A stretch of DNA of 42,836 nt. Source: Burkholderiales bacterium (lineage in GTDB: Bacteria; Pseudomonadota; Gammaproteobacteria; Burkholderiales; SG8-39). This document shows positions 1-9,019 of the stretch, piece by piece. Position 1 is the first letter of the stretch. Each line of letters starts with the position of its first letter. The position numbers and the translations under genes were made by a program. Location: contig JAOAEA010000032.1 of the NCBI GenBank assembly GCA_026417035.1, positions 1 to 42,836 on the forward strand. Direction: 5' to 3'. The notes under the pieces are model-generated. The model did not search any database, had not been told where the DNA came from, and saw nothing but the letters and a program-made list of their open reading frames with translations.

Positions 1-9
1 AAGAGACAG
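1..9. other. Nextera adapter remnant (artefact)
   Basis: The bases AAGAGACAG are the last nine bases of the 19-base Nextera/Tn5 mosaic end, and the full mosaic end is present in reverse orientation at the other end of the contig. Read through the icmF frame, these bases give Cys-Leu where the family is expected to continue with Glu, so they are not genomic. Confidence 0.9.
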
Positions 10-2234
10 GTGGAGAAGATGCAGGTGTTCTGCCCCTGGTCCTCCTTGAGGATGTCGGCCTGCACCGTGCCGCGCACGGTCTCGAGCGTCCACTCGCGGA
101 TCTTCTCGGCCTCGTCCTCGGTCGGGTCGCGCCCGTTCTCGGCGCGGAACTTGTCGATCTGCTGGTCGATCGCGGTGTTCATGAACATCGCGAGGATGGT
201 CGGCGCCGGGCCGTTGATGGTCATCGACACCGAGGTGTCGGGGCTGCAGAGGTCGAAGCCCGAGTAGAGCACCTTCATGTCGTCGAGCGTCGCGATCGAG
301 ACGCCCGAGTTGCCCACCTTGCCGTAGATGTCGGGGCGCCGGTCGGGGTCGAAGCCGTACAGCGTCACCGAGTCGAACGCCGTCGACAGCCGCTTCGCCG
401 GCATGTCCTTCGAGAGCAGGTGGAAGCGGCGGTTGGTGCGGAAGGCGTCGCCCTCGCCGGCGAACATGCGCGTCGGGTCCTCGTTCTCGCGCTTGAAGGC
501 GAAGACGCCGGCGGTGAAGGGGAACGACCCCGGCACGTTCTCGAGCAGCAGCCACTTGAGGAGCTCGCCCTGGTCCTCGTAGCGCGGCAGCACCACCTTG
601 CGGACCTTGGTGCCGGAGAGCGAGGTGTGGACGAGCTTCGTGCGCACCTCGCGGTCGCGGATCTTCACCACGTACTCGTCGCCGGCGTAGGCCTTCTGCA
701 TCGACGGCCACATGTCGAGCAGCTTCTTCGCGCGCGCGTCGAGCTTCCCGTCGCGGTCGCGCACCAGCGCGTCGAGGTTCGCGTTCTCCTCGCGGCACTC
801 GGCCGCGAGCGCCGCCTTCGCCAGGGCGAGCGCCTGCCGCTCGCGCGCGAGGCGGGCCTGCTCGACGGCGTGGCGCTTGTAGCCGCGCACCGTCTCGGCG
901 ATCTCGGCGAGGTAGCGCGCGCGCGCCGGCGGCACGATCACCGTCTGCTGCGACGAGGCGCGCACGTCCACCTTCGGCAAGCGCCCGCCCTGCCTCGCGA
1001 GCCCCGCCTCGGCGAGGCGCGGCAGCATCGCCTGGTAGAGCGCGGTGACGCCGTCGTCGTTGAAGCGGCTCGCCATGGTGCCGAACACCGGCATGGCCTC
1101 CGCCGGCTCCGAGAAGCGCTGGCGGTTGCGCTGCACGGTCTTCCTCACGTCGCGCAACGCGTCGGCCGCGCCGCGGCGGTCGAACTTGTTGATCGCGACG
1201 AAGTCGGCGAAGTCGAGCATGTCGATCTTCTCGAGCTGGCTCGCGGCGCCGAACTCGGGCGTCATGACGTAGAGCGACACGTCCACCAGCGGCACGATCG
1301 CGGCGTCGCCCTGGCCGATGCCGGAGGTCTCCACCACCACGAGGTCGAACCCCGCGACGCGGCAGGCGGCGATGGCGTCGCCGAGCGCCGCCGAGACCTC
1401 GGTCCCGGTCTCGCGCGTGGCGAGCGAGCGCATGAAGACGTTCGGGTGACCGATCGCGTTCATGCGGATGCGGTCGCCGAGGAGCGCGCCCCCGGTCTTG
1501 CGCCGCGACGGGTCGACCGCGAGCACCGCGATCTTCAGCGCGTCGTCGAAGTCGAGCCGGAAGCGGCGCACGAGCTCGTCGGTGAGCGAGCTCTTTCCCG
1601 CGCCGCCGGTGCCGGTCACGCCGAGCGCGGGCACGCGCGCGGCCTGCGCCTCGGTGAGGAGCTCGTCGCGCAGGCGCGCGTCGACCGCGCCGGCCTCGAG
1701 CCCGGTGATGAGCCGCGCGAGCGCGCGCCGGTCGCCCTTGCGCACCGCCGCGAGGTCCCGGGGCGCCTGCCGCGAGAGGTCCTCGTCGCAGCGCATGACC
1801 ATGTCGTTGATCATGCCCTGCAGGCCCATGCGCGCGCCGTCCTCGGGCGAGTAGATGCGCGCCACGCCGTACTCGTGGAGCTCGCGGATCTCGGCGGGGA
1901 CGATCACGCCGCCGCCGCCGCCGAACACCTTGATGTTCGCGCCGCCGCGTTCGCGCAGGCAGTCGACCATGTACTTGAAGTACTCGATGTGTCCGCCCTG
2001 GTAGGAGGACACCGCGATGCCCTGCACGTCCTCCTCGAGCGCCGCGGTGACGACCTCCTCCACCGAGCGGTTGTGGCCGAGGTGGATGACCTCGCAGCCG
2101 GTGGCCTGCAGGATGCGCCGCATGATGTTGATCGACGCGTCGTGCCCGTCGAACAGGCTGGCCGCGGTGACGAAGCGCACCTTGTTCTTCGGCTTGTAGG
2201 CGGTGAGCTGGTGGGTGACGGAGAGGTCGGTCAT
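10..2234 (-). CDS. icmF: Fused isobutyryl-CoA mutase IcmF, N-terminal two thirds (3' end off contig)
   Basis: Adenosylcobalamin-dependent acyl-CoA mutase fused to its own G-protein chaperone; it interconverts isobutyryl-CoA and n-butyryl-CoA (some members act on pivalyl- or isovaleryl-CoA). About 741 residues are visible of a family length near 1,090. Order: B12-binding domain at about 18-140, with the cobalt-ligand His31 in FDGHDAS; MeaB-like GTPase with Walker A GVTGTGGAGKSS at 205-216, a later ETSGIGQGD switch and NKFD; then a linker and the start of the mutase barrel (RRPDIYGKVGNSGVS, NGPAPTILAMF, EDQGQNTCIFST). The barrel is cut at the adapter junction. Start ATG at 2234 has GGAG about 7 bases upstream and lies 14 bases after the vapC stop, so it may be co-transcribed with the toxin-antitoxin pair or have its own promoter inside vapC. 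The fused order separates it from ordinary methylmalonyl-CoA mutase. Confidence 0.95.
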
Positions 2235-2248
2235 CGGCGGGCTCCGGG

Positions 2249-2641
2249 TCAGGTCCGCGGCTTGCGCGCGGGCTTGCCGAGGTATTCGACGCTGGGCAGG
2301 TTCTGGAAGTGGGCATCGCTCGTGACGAGGCGCGCGTCGTGCGCCTGCGCGCAGGCGTAGACGATGGCGTCGGCCATCGGCAGGCGGTGCTGCACGGCGG
2401 TCTCGGCCGCCGCGATCGCGCGCGTGGTGTCGAGCGGCTCGACCCGCGCCTGCGCGGTGAAGCCCACGATGGTGAGCGCCGCGGCTTCGTCGCGCTCGCG
2501 CGCCGCCCACTTGTAGAGCTCGTATTGGACGAGGGTCGGCACGACCACCTCGTCGAGGCGCTCCAGGTAGGGGGCGACTTTCTCCGCGAGCGGCGAGTCG
2601 GTCAGCCACTCGACCCAGGCGGAAGTGTCCACCACGACCAT
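2249..2641 (-). CDS. PIN-domain ribonuclease toxin (VapC-like)
   Basis: 130-residue PIN-domain protein, the usual VapC length. The acidic metal-binding residues expected of a PIN nuclease are present: Asp5 (VVDTSAW), Glu41 (VQYELYK), Asp91 (MADAIVYA) and Asp109 (VTSDAHF). VapC toxins are Mg2+-dependent endoribonucleases, often cutting initiator tRNA or rRNA; the target here cannot be told from sequence. Its ATG overlaps the antitoxin stop (TGATG, one shared base), which indicates translational coupling with the antitoxin made first. All acidic residues are intact, so it is probably functional. Confidence 0.9.
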   Translation of the reverse strand: MVVVDTSAWVEWLTDSPLAEKVAPYLERLDEVVVPTLVQYELYKWAARERDEAAALTIVGFTAQARVEPLDTTRAIAAAETAVQHRLPMADAIVYACAQAHDARLVTSDAHFQNLPSVEYLGKPARKPRT

Positions 2642-2850
2642 CAGGCGCGCTCCTTGCGGTCGCGCAGATCGCCCGTCCGCGCTCCCTTCATGATGCCGCG
2701 GACCTCGTCGGCGGTGCGCTTGGGCACGAGCGTGATCGTGTCGCCTTTGGTCACGAAGACGAACTGCTGCCCGGCGCGCAGCCGCAGGCGCTCGCGGATC
2801 GCCTTGGGGATCGAGAGCTGGAACTTCCCGGAGAGGGTGGCATGGGTCAT
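2641..2850 (-). CDS. AbrB/MazE-type antitoxin (VapB-like)
   Basis: 69-residue protein with an N-terminal swapped-hairpin AbrB fold at about 1-47 (LSGKFQLSIPKAIRERLRL, then an AGQQFVFVTKGDTITLVP strand pair) and a charged C-terminal tail (about 50-69) that would wrap the toxin. It should neutralise the downstream PIN toxin and bind its own promoter. The ATG at 2850 was chosen because a longer in-frame reading upstream runs through the promoter/operator and loses family similarity. A nine-base inverted repeat ends immediately upstream of this start. The Shine-Dalgarno is poor. Confidence 0.88.
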   Translation of the reverse strand: MTHATLSGKFQLSIPKAIRERLRLRAGQQFVFVTKGDTITLVPKRTADEVRGIMKGARTGDLRDRKERA

Positions 2851-2911
2851 CTTACGGATGCGCGATCGATCGGGGATCCGTAAGACTAGCAGCGCGCGCC
2901 GGCCCGGGCAA
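2851..2911 (-). promoter_or_regulatory. Promoter and operator of the vapBC-like operon
   Basis: Perfect 9-base inverted repeat, CTTACGGAT at 2851-2859 and ATCCGTAAG at 2876-2884, with a GATCGATC palindrome between. On the minus strand a sigma70-like promoter reads TTGCCC (2911-2906), 17 bases, TAGTCT (2888-2883). The distal arm overlaps the -10 hexamer and the proximal arm abuts the antitoxin start codon, the arrangement expected for autorepression by the VapBC complex. Regulation is inferred; the repeat is direct observation. Confidence 0.75.
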
Positions 2912-2986
2912 CCGCGGGGGCGATGGCGTGTCTGCCGCGCTGCGGAGTAGGCTGGCGGGCGAGGCAACCAGAAAGGGGATTCCGCC

Positions 2987-3490
2987 ATGCTCACGCACAC
3001 CGTCGGCGACGTCGTCGCCAGCAAGAAGCTGCAGGAGATCGTCTCGGTGCCGGCGGCGGCCACGGCCGCCGAGGCCGCCGCGCTCATGAGCGAAAAAGAG
3101 ATCGGCGCCGTCGTCGTGCGCGGCGCCGGCGGCGCGATCGAGGGCATCTTCACCGAGCGCGACGTGCTGCGCCGGATCGTCGCCGACGGGCGCGACCCGA
3201 AGGCGACGAGGATCGCGGAGGTGATGAGCCGCAACGTCCGTTCGGTCGCCTCCACGCTCACCGTGGCCGAGGCCCTGCAGCAGATGGTGATGTACCGCTA
3301 CCGCCACCTGCTCGTGCAGGACGGCGCGGAGGTGAAGGGCCTCGTCTCGATCCGCGACCTCATGGTCTGGTTCATCATGCCGGACACGCCGATGGCCCAC
3401 GAAGGGCGCTACGGGCACATCCTCTCGCGCACGCAGGAAGCCGTGCGCGCGATGCAGTCGATCAAACCCGGGAGCGGCCCGCGGAGCTAG
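2987..3490 (+). CDS. CBS-domain pair protein
   Basis: 167-residue cytoplasmic protein made almost entirely of two CBS domains (about 8-65 and 77-132), with characteristic segments such as IEGIFTERDVLRRI and VKGLVSIRDLMVW. Such Bateman modules bind adenine nucleotides (AMP, ATP, NADH) and act as stand-alone energy sensors; no catalytic domain is attached. The start is an ATG preceded by AAAGGGG; a TAGGCT -10-like hexamer at 2948-2953 would give a leader of about 27 bases. It is monocistronic and divergent from the toxin-antitoxin operon. The partner protein is unknown. Confidence 0.88.
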   Translation: MLTHTVGDVVASKKLQEIVSVPAAATAAEAAALMSEKEIGAVVVRGAGGAIEGIFTERDVLRRIVADGRDPKATRIAEVMSRNVRSVASTLTVAEALQQMVMYRYRHLLVQDGAEVKGLVSIRDLMVWFIMPDTPMAHEGRYGHILSRTQEAVRAMQSIKPGSGPRS

Positions 3491-3584
3491 CCCCGCCGCG
3501 CGGCGGCCCGCCACGGGCCGCCAGCCGGCTCCGCCCGGGACCGCGCGCTGAGGTGTGGCGCGGCCGCGCTATCCTTCGCGCCCC

Positions 3585-4253
3585 ATGCGCATCCTCCTCG
3601 TCGAAGACGACCCGATGATCGGCGAGGCCGTGCGCGAAGGCCTGCGCCTCGAGGGCTACGCGGTGGACTGGGTGCGCGACGGCCGCGCGGCCGAGTCGGC
3701 GCTCGCCACCGAGGCGTTCGCCGCGGTGCTCCTCGACCTCGGCCTGCCGAAGAAGGACGGCATGGCGCTCCTGCGGTCGCTGCGCGAGCGGAAGGCCTCC
3801 GTGCCGGTGCTCGTCATCACCGCCCGCGACACCGTAGCCGACCGCGTCGCCGGGCTCGATGCCGGCGCCGACGACTACCTCGTGAAGCCCTTCGACCTCG
3901 ACGAGCTCGCCGCGCGCGTGCGGGCGCTCGTGCGGCGCGCGGCCGGCCGGCCCGAGCCACTCATCACGCGCGGCGCGATCACCATCAACCCGGCGACGCG
4001 CGAGGTGACGGTCGCAGGCAAGCCCGTGCCGCTCTCGGCCAGGGAATACGCGCTCCTCATGGCGCTCGCGGAACGGCCGGGCATCGTCCTCTCCCGCGGC
4101 CAGATCGAGAACCGCATCTACGGCTGGGGCGAGGAGGTCGGCTCCAACGCCGTCGAGGTGCACGTGCACAACCTGCGGCGCAAGCTCGGCGAGGACGCGA
4201 TCCGCACCGTGCGCGGCGTCGGCTACACCCTCGCCCCGAACACCCGCGCATGA
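3585..4253 (+). CDS. OmpR-family response regulator (QseB/TctD type)
   Basis: 222 residues. Receiver domain at 1-115 with acidic pocket Glu7-Asp8-Asp9, phosphoacceptor Asp51 ([13 protein letters not shown]), Thr79 and Lys101 ([10 protein letters not shown]), then a winged-helix DNA-binding domain at about 125-220 ([30 protein letters not shown]). ATG 3585 was preferred to an in-frame GTG at 3555 because MRILLVEDD is the usual family start. A TATCCT -10-like hexamer ends only nine bases before this ATG, so the message may be nearly leaderless. The stop overlaps the kinase start (ATGA), so the pair is translationally coupled. Target genes are unknown. Confidence 0.93.
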   Translation: MRILLVEDDPMIGEAVREGLRLEGYAVDWVRDGRAAESALATEAFAAVLLDLGLPKKDGMALLRSLRERKASVPVLVITARDTVADRVAGLDAGADDYLVKPFDLDELAARVRALVRRAAGRPEPLITRGAITINPATREVTVAGKPVPLSAREYALLMALAERPGIVLSRGQIENRIYGWGEEVGSNAVEVHVHNLRRKLGEDAIRTVRGVGYTLAPNTRA

Positions 4254-5566
4254 GCTCGCTGCGCACCCGGCTCATCGTCGCGCTCGCCGGCGCGGTGCTC
4301 GCGGTCGGCCTCGTCGCGAGCGCAGCGACCTACTTCGCGGCGCGCGCCGAGATCGACGTGCTGCTCGACGAGGAGCTGCGCCAGGTGGCGCTCTCCCTGC
4401 GCGACCACGCGCGCCTCGACCTCGCGACGCTCGGCCGGGCCGCGGATCCCGGCCACCGCGTCGTCGTCCAGATCTGGGATCCGACCGGCGGCGCGGTGTA
4501 CTCGTCCGACCCGACGCCGCCGCTGCCGCTCACGCGCGCGCCGGGCTTCTCCACGATCGCGCACGCCGGGCGCAGCTGGCGCATGTACACCACGGTCGTG
4601 GGGCTGCGCACGATCCAGGTCGCCCAGCCCTCGGCGCTGCGCGCGGAGCTCGCCGCGAACGTGGCGCTGCGCATCCTCGTGCCGATCCTCGCGTCGCTGC
4701 CGCTCCTCGCGCTGCTCGTCTGGTTCGTCGTCGGCCGCGGGCTCGCGCCGATCGCGCGCCTCGCGCGCACCATCGCCGCGCGCAGCCCCGCGTCGCTCGA
4801 GCCCTTGCCGCACGACCGCCTGCCCGACGAGGTGCGCCCGCTCGTCGGCGCGCTGAACGGGCTGCTCGGCCGCCTCGAGGGTGCGCTGGCGATGCAGCGC
4901 CGCTTCGCCGCCGACGCCGCGCACGAGCTGCGCACGCCGCTCACCGCGCTCGGGCTGCAGATCCAGCTCGTGGAGCGCGCCCGCGACGACGCCGAGCGCG
5001 CCGCCGCGATCGACCGCCTGCGCCACGGCGTGAAGCGCGCGACGCGCCTCGTCGAGCAGCTCCTGACGCTCGCCCGGCTCGAGCCCGACGCGACGGCGCG
5101 GCCCTCCTCGCGCGTGGCGCTCGATGCCCTCGTGCGCTCGGTCGTGGCCGACCTCGCGTCGCTCGCCGAAGCGAAACCGGTCGCGCTCGCCCTCGCGCGC
5201 GCCGAGCCGGTGGCGGTGCCGGGCGCCGAGGACGCGCTGCGGATCCTCGTCTCGAACCTCGTCGACAATGCGATCCGCTACACGCCGGCCGCGGGGCGGG
5301 TCGAGATCCGCGTTTTCGGCGTCGGCGACCGCGCGGTGCTCGAGGTCGCGGACACGGGCCCCGGGATCCCGCCCGAGGAACGCCAACGCGTGTTCGACCG
5401 GTTCTACCGCGGCCGCGGCGCGGCGCCGGGCGGGTCGGGCCTCGGCCTCGCGATCGTGCGCGCCTACGCGCGCATCATGGGCGCGACCGTGACGATCGCG
5501 AGCGCGCCGCCGCAGCCGGGGACGACGGTGACGGTGCGCTTCGCCGCCGCGCGCCCGGCCCCCTGA
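4250..5566 (+). CDS. Sensor histidine kinase, partner of the upstream regulator (QseC/TctE type)
   Basis: 438 residues. Membrane segment at about 7-30, a periplasmic sensor of about 110 residues, a second membrane segment at 142-162, a HAMP-like linker, then the dimerisation/phosphoacceptor helix with His225 ([15 protein letters not shown]). The ATPase domain has an N box ([10 protein letters not shown]), G1 (DTGPGIP) and G2 (GGSGLGLAI). All boxes are intact, so autokinase and probably phosphatase activity is expected. The periplasmic domain suggests a 2CSK/TctE-like sensor; the ligand cannot be inferred. Its last 92 bases overlap, antisense, the 3' end of the DUF72 gene. Confidence 0.93.
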   Translation: MSSLRTRLIVALAGAVLAVGLVASAATYFAARAEIDVLLDEELRQVALSLRDHARLDLATLGRAADPGHRVVVQIWDPTGGAVYSSDPTPPLPLTRAPGFSTIAHAGRSWRMYTTVVGLRTIQVAQPSALRAELAANVALRILVPILASLPLLALLVWFVVGRGLAPIARLARTIAARSPASLEPLPHDRLPDEVRPLVGALNGLLGRLEGALAMQRRFAADAAHELRTPLTALGLQIQLVERARDDAERAAAIDRLRHGVKRATRLVEQLLTLARLEPDATARPSSRVALDALVRSVVADLASLAEAKPVALALARAEPVAVPGAEDALRILVSNLVDNAIRYTPAAGRVEIRVFGVGDRAVLEVADTGPGIPPEERQRVFDRFYRGRGAAPGGSGLGLAIVRAYARIMGATVTIASAPPQPGTTVTVRFAAARPAP

Positions 5567-6320
5567 GCATCGCCGCGAGCCGCGCCGCGTCGCGCGGCGC
5601 GTGGCCGGCATCGGTGTTGTCGAAATAGACGGCCACGTCCCGGCCCTCTGCGAGCCAGCGCCGGATGCGCGCCGCCCACCCGGCGAGCGCGGCGTCGGAG
5701 TAGGCGGACCAGTAGGTGGCGTCGTGCCCGTGCAGGCGCACGTAGGCGAGGTCGGTCGTCACCTCGTCCCAGCGGGGCCAGTCGGCGGCGTCGGAGATCA
5801 CGCTGGCGACGCGTCCACGCGCGAGGAGCTCAGCCACCTCGGGCGCGAACCACGACGCGTGGCGGAACTCGATCGCGTGGCGCGGGCCCCGCCACGCGGC
5901 GAGCGCGGCGACGAAACCGGCGAGGAGGTCGTCGTGGCGGTGCAGCCCGGCCGGGAGCTGCCACAGCACGGCGAAGAGCTTGTCACCGAGCCGTGAGGCG
6001 GCTGCGCGCTGGCGTGCGACCGGTTCCGCCGGGTCGTGGAGCTTGCGCACGTGGGTCACGTAGCGGCTGCCCTTCACCGCGAAGCGGAAGCCGGGCGGCG
6101 TCTGCTCGCGCCAGGCCGCGTAGGTCGAAGGCGCGAGCGAGTGGTAGAAGCTCGCGTTCACCTCGACCGAGTCGAAGAGGCTCGCGTAGTGCGCGAGCCA
6201 GCGCGCGCGCGGCACGCCCGCGTAGAGGCCGGCGCGCCAGCCTTCGTAGCTCCAGCCGCTCGTGCCGACGAGCGCGCGCGGCGGGCGGTGCGTGGGCCGG
6301 CCTGCCGGGCGCGGCGTCAC
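5475..6320 (-). CDS. DUF72 family TIM-barrel protein
   Basis: 281 residues from a GTG at 6320 whose last two bases overlap the TGA of the DUF302 gene (GTGA), indicating coupling. The family signature is clear: [11 protein letters not shown] near the N-terminus, then [30 protein letters not shown] and [17 protein letters not shown] near the end. DUF72 (YecE-like) proteins form a TIM barrel with no settled biochemical role. The last 30 or so residues are a low-complexity Arg/Ser/Pro tail encoded opposite the histidine kinase, so the natural stop has probably been lost and the tail added by read-through. It is the last gene of the long minus-strand train. Confidence 0.9.
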   Translation of the reverse strand: MTPRPAGRPTHRPPRALVGTSGWSYEGWRAGLYAGVPRARWLAHYASLFDSVEVNASFYHSLAPSTYAAWREQTPPGFRFAVKGSRYVTHVRKLHDPAEPVARQRAAASRLGDKLFAVLWQLPAGLHRHDDLLAGFVAALAAWRGPRHAIEFRHASWFAPEVAELLARGRVASVISDAADWPRWDEVTTDLAYVRLHGHDATYWSAYSDAALAGWAARIRRWLAEGRDVAVYFDNTDAGHAPRDAARLAAMLRGPGARRRSAPSPSSPAAAARSRSSRSRP

Positions 6321-6706
6321 ACCGCGTTCATCACCTTCACGAGGCGGGCGCGCACCTCGGAGGCGATCTCGCGCACCTCGGGTCGGCCGACGAGGTCCAT
6401 CACCGCGCCCGGGTCCATGAACTCGACGTGGGTGGCGCCGTCGGCGTCCTGCCGTACGACGACGTTGCACGGCAACAGCGCCCCGATCTGCGGCTCGGCC
6501 GAGATCGCGCGGTTCGCGTAGCCGGGGTTGCAGGCGCCCAGGATGCGGTAGGGCGGCATGTCGCGGCCGAGCTTGTTCTTGAGCGTCCCCGCGACGTCGA
6601 TCTCGGTGAGGACGCCGAAGCCTTCGCCCGCGAGCGCGTCGGCGACGCGCCGGCAGGCCTCGTCGAAGGGGAGGTTCACGGTCTTGCCGAAGACGTAGTT
6701 GCCCAT
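6317..6706 (-). CDS. DUF302 domain protein
   Basis: 129 residues, one DUF302 domain across most of the chain (FDEACRRVADALAGEGFGVL; YRILGACNPGYANRAI; IGALLPCNVVVRQ). No signal peptide is seen, so it is probably cytoplasmic. The fold is known but no activity is established; Cys residues in ILGACNP and LLPCNV are positions often kept in the family. GGAG lies about nine bases upstream of the ATG. It is coupled to the downstream DUF72 gene by a GTGA overlap and separated from the upstream unknown gene by 79 bases. Confidence 0.9.
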   Translation of the reverse strand: MGNYVFGKTVNLPFDEACRRVADALAGEGFGVLTEIDVAGTLKNKLGRDMPPYRILGACNPGYANRAISAEPQIGALLPCNVVVRQDADGATHVEFMDPGAVMDLVGRPEVREIASEVRARLVKVMNAV

Positions 6707-6785
6707 GGCGGTCTGCTCCGTGTCCGGGGAGCGGATTCTGCCCGAGGCGCGCGACCGCGGCGAATCGAGCCTGCTGATGGCGGCC

Positions 6786-7334
6786 TCAGCCCTCGCGCCG
6801 GTAGTCGAGCGGCCAGCGGCCCGCGAGGAAGTCGAGCACCTGCAGGTCGAAGTCCTGGGTGCGCTCGACGCGCACGCCGTCGGCCGGCGCGAGCCGCCCG
6901 AGGCGCCTGGCGCGGATGTTGAGCGGCTTCACCGGGAGCTTCAGCGCGCGGTAGGCCTCGGCCTCGGCGCCGGCGTCCGGATCGGCGGCGAAGAAGAGCC
7001 ACTCGCGCGCGAAGAAATCCTGGATGCGGTCGAGCTCGCGCGCGGCGTCCTCGGGCAGCGGCGGCGGGGGATCGACGCGGTGAGCCTTCGGCCGCCCGTG
7101 CTCGAGCGTCACCGCGAGCCAATCGCCGTGCACGTCGTCGGCGGCGGAGAGGAAGGTCGCCGTCTCGGTGGCGCCGTAGAAGCCGTCGAGCCAGAAGTAG
7201 CGCGCGACGAAGCCCTCCCCGGCGGCGCCCGCGAACCATCCGGCGACGCTGTTGGCGACGGGGAAGTAGAACATCGCGACGAGCACGCCGCGCGCCTCGG
7301 GTTCGGCCGCGAGGTAAGCCCTGGGTTCGATCAT
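6786..7334 (-). CDS. Uncharacterised 182-residue protein downstream of the acyl carrier protein
   Basis: Not recognised. Visible features: a hydrophobic patch near residues 18-35 (LVAMFYFPVANSVAGWFAG), too short and polar to be a confident membrane span; an aromatic-rich stretch (YFWLDGFYGATETATF); an acidic middle (DPDAGAEAEAYRAL); and a basic C-terminal segment ending DFLAGRWPLDYRREG. The ATG at 7334 follows the ACP stop by 13 bases, so it is co-transcribed with the dehydrogenase genes. The close spacing suggests work on the ACP-bound or E2 product, but that is context only. Codon use matches the neighbours and shadow frames lack this continuity, so it is a real gene. Confidence 0.75.
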   Translation of the reverse strand: MIEPRAYLAAEPEARGVLVAMFYFPVANSVAGWFAGAAGEGFVARYFWLDGFYGATETATFLSAADDVHGDWLAVTLEHGRPKAHRVDPPPPLPEDAARELDRIQDFFAREWLFFAADPDAGAEAEAYRALKLPVKPLNIRARRLGRLAPADGVRVERTQDFDLQVLDFLAGRWPLDYRREG

Positions 7335-7347
7335 CGTCCGCTCCGCT

Positions 7348-7596
7348 TCAGCCCTTCGCCCGGCCGGCGAGGTACGCCACCAGGCTGTCGAGCGTGTACA
7401 GGTGCCGGTAGTCGGTCTCGGGGATGTCCACCCCGAAGGTCTTCGCCAGGCCGACCACGATGTTGAGGAAATCGACCGAGTCGATGTCGAGCTGGTCGCG
7501 CAGGCTCTTGTCCGGCGCGAGCTCGGCCGGTTCGAGCTCCGGCACCACCGCGGCGAGCACGCCCAGCGCTTTGGTCCTGATCTCTTCCTTGTTCAT
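7348..7596 (-). CDS. Acyl carrier protein
   Basis: 82-residue carrier protein. Ser40 in DIDSVDFLN is the phosphopantetheine attachment site (DSL-like motif with Val for Leu), followed by the helix [12 protein letters not shown] and the closing helix [12 protein letters not shown]. The start overlaps the E2 stop (ATGA), so it is translated with the dehydrogenase acyltransferase. It is not next to fab genes, so it is probably a dedicated carrier rather than the housekeeping AcpP. The cargo is unknown; the ligase at 11704-13452 or the E2 could supply acyl groups. Confidence 0.9.
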   Translation of the reverse strand: MNKEEIRTKALGVLAAVVPELEPAELAPDKSLRDQLDIDSVDFLNIVVGLAKTFGVDIPETDYRHLYTLDSLVAYLAGRAKG

Positions 7597-8816
7597 AGCT
7601 TCTCCGGTTCCTGCAGAAGTCTCGCGACCGCGTCGAGGTAGAGCGCGCCGCGGTGGCCATCGGTCGCGCGGTGATCGCCCGAGAGCGTGGCGGTGACCAC
7701 CGGGCGTACGACGACCGTGCCGTCCACCGCCCACGGCCGCTCCACGATCTTGCCGAAACCGACGAGCGCGAGCTGCGGCGGATAGATCACGCCGTAGACC
7801 GCTTCGACGCCGCGCTCGCCGAGGCTGGTGATGGTGCCTGTCGGGTCGGTCATCTCGGAGCTCTTCAGCGAGCCGGCGCGGGCGCGCGCGACGAGGTCGG
7901 TGAGCCGCTGCGAGAGCGCCGCCAGGGTGAGCTTGTCCGCGTCGTGGATCGCCGGCGCGACCAGGCCGCCGCCGCGCAGCGAGATCGCGATGCCCGCGTG
8001 GATCGATGCGCTCGCCTGCGCGCGGCCGTCGATCCAGAAGCCGTTCAACTCCGGCACCTCGCGCAGCGCGAGCGCGGCGGCCTTGACGAGCAGCACGCCG
8101 GCGAGCAGCCGCTCCGTGACCGGCAGCTTCGCGTTCGCTGTGGCGAGCCAGGCGAGCGCCCGCGACATGTCGATGGTGGTGCCGAGGTAGTAGTGCGGGA
8201 TCTCGCGCTTCGAGCGCGCCATCGCCGCGGCGATCGCGTCGCGCATCCGCTGGCGCTTGTCCGCGGCGGGAGCGGCCGGCGCTGCGGCGGGGCGCTCGCG
8301 CGCGGCGCGCTCGACGTCCTCGAGCGTGATGCGGCCGCCCGGGCCCGTGCCGCGAACCGATGCGAGATCGACGCCGAGTTCGCCCGCACGCTTGCGCGCG
8401 ATCGGCGAGACCGGGACGCGCTCGCCCCCGGCGGCCGGTGCCGCGGCCGGAAGCGGTGCGCGCGGTGGCGGCGCGCCCGGCGCCACGTCCGGAGGGGGCG
8501 GCTGCCGGGGCACGGTGACCGGCGCCGCCGCGGCGGGCGCTGCCGCGAACGCGGGCGGGGCGCCGGCCTCGGCGCCGGCTTCGGCCGCGATCACCGCGAG
8601 CGGCGTGCCCACGGGCAGCCAGTCGCCGCCGGGCTCGACGAGGATCTTCTCGAGCGTCCCGGCGACCCACGACTCGACGTCCACGTTGGCCTTGTCGGTT
8701 TCGACCACGGCGATCACCTCGCCGCGGGCGATGCGCTCGCCGGGCTTCTTCAGCCACTCGACCAGCCGGCCCCGCGTCATGTCGGCGCCGAGCTTGGGCA
8801 TCAGGAAGTCGGTCAT
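7593..8816 (-). CDS. Dihydrolipoamide acyltransferase (E2) of a 2-oxoacid/acetoin dehydrogenase complex
   Basis: 407 residues. N-terminal lipoyl domain at 1-78 with lipoylated Lys42 ([13 protein letters not shown]), an Ala/Pro-rich linker at about 80-135, a peripheral subunit-binding domain at about 136-175 ([25 protein letters not shown]) and a catalytic acyltransferase domain ending in the active-site DHRATDG with His382 and Asp386. It accepts the acyl group made by E1 and passes it to CoA. No E3 (dihydrolipoamide dehydrogenase) lies in the window; a housekeeping E3 would be shared. A 203-base gap separates it from E1 beta, while the downstream ACP overlaps by four bases. The substrate (pyruvate, acetoin or branched-chain oxoacid) is not decided by sequence alone. 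Confidence 0.92.
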   Translation of the reverse strand: MTDFLMPKLGADMTRGRLVEWLKKPGERIARGEVIAVVETDKANVDVESWVAGTLEKILVEPGGDWLPVGTPLAVIAAEAGAEAGAPPAFAAAPAAAAPVTVPRQPPPPDVAPGAPPPRAPLPAAAPAAGGERVPVSPIARKRAGELGVDLASVRGTGPGGRITLEDVERAARERPAAAPAAPAADKRQRMRDAIAAAMARSKREIPHYYLGTTIDMSRALAWLATANAKLPVTERLLAGVLLVKAAALALREVPELNGFWIDGRAQASASIHAGIAISLRGGGLVAPAIHDADKLTLAALSQRLTDLVARARAGSLKSSEMTDPTGTITSLGERGVEAVYGVIYPPQLALVGFGKIVERPWAVDGTVVVRPVVTATLSGDHRATDGHRGALYLDAVARLLQEPEKL

Positions 8817-9019
8817 CGTTCGGCTACGGCATCGACGCGCCGGGGCGCAGAGGACGCCCGGGGCCGCGGAAACCGTGCGCGCGCGCGGCGGCGCCCACCC
8901 CGCGGAGCCTGCCGCTTCGCGCCGTGCGGGTCACGTCCTGGCACCCGATCGCTCCCGGCCCGTGAAACCGGCCTCGCTCGCATCGCTCTGCGCTCTCCGC
9001 ATCCTCGGCGTTGGACTGC
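8817..9019. repeat. Intergenic gap with diverged CTCTGCG-type repeat
   Basis: 203-base gap between the E1 beta and E2 genes. It contains GCGCAGAGGACGC near 8838-8850 and, in the opposite sense, a tract at 8980-9014 built of CTCTGCG, CTCTCCGC and TCCTCGGCGTT units. The same unit type recurs in at least four other gaps of the window. No open frame or promoter is convincing here. Confidence 0.5.

Noticed and set aside
420..2360. 646-residue plus-strand open frame
   Set aside because: Antisense shadow of icmF; Arg/Ala/His-rich with no family resemblance, as expected from GC-rich DNA.
2852..3514. 220-residue minus-strand frame over the CBS gene
   Set aside because: Low-complexity shadow; the CBS domains on the plus strand are unambiguous.
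7348..7596. Housekeeping AcpP
   Set aside because: No fab genes adjoin it and it is coupled to the E2 gene, so a dedicated carrier is more likely.
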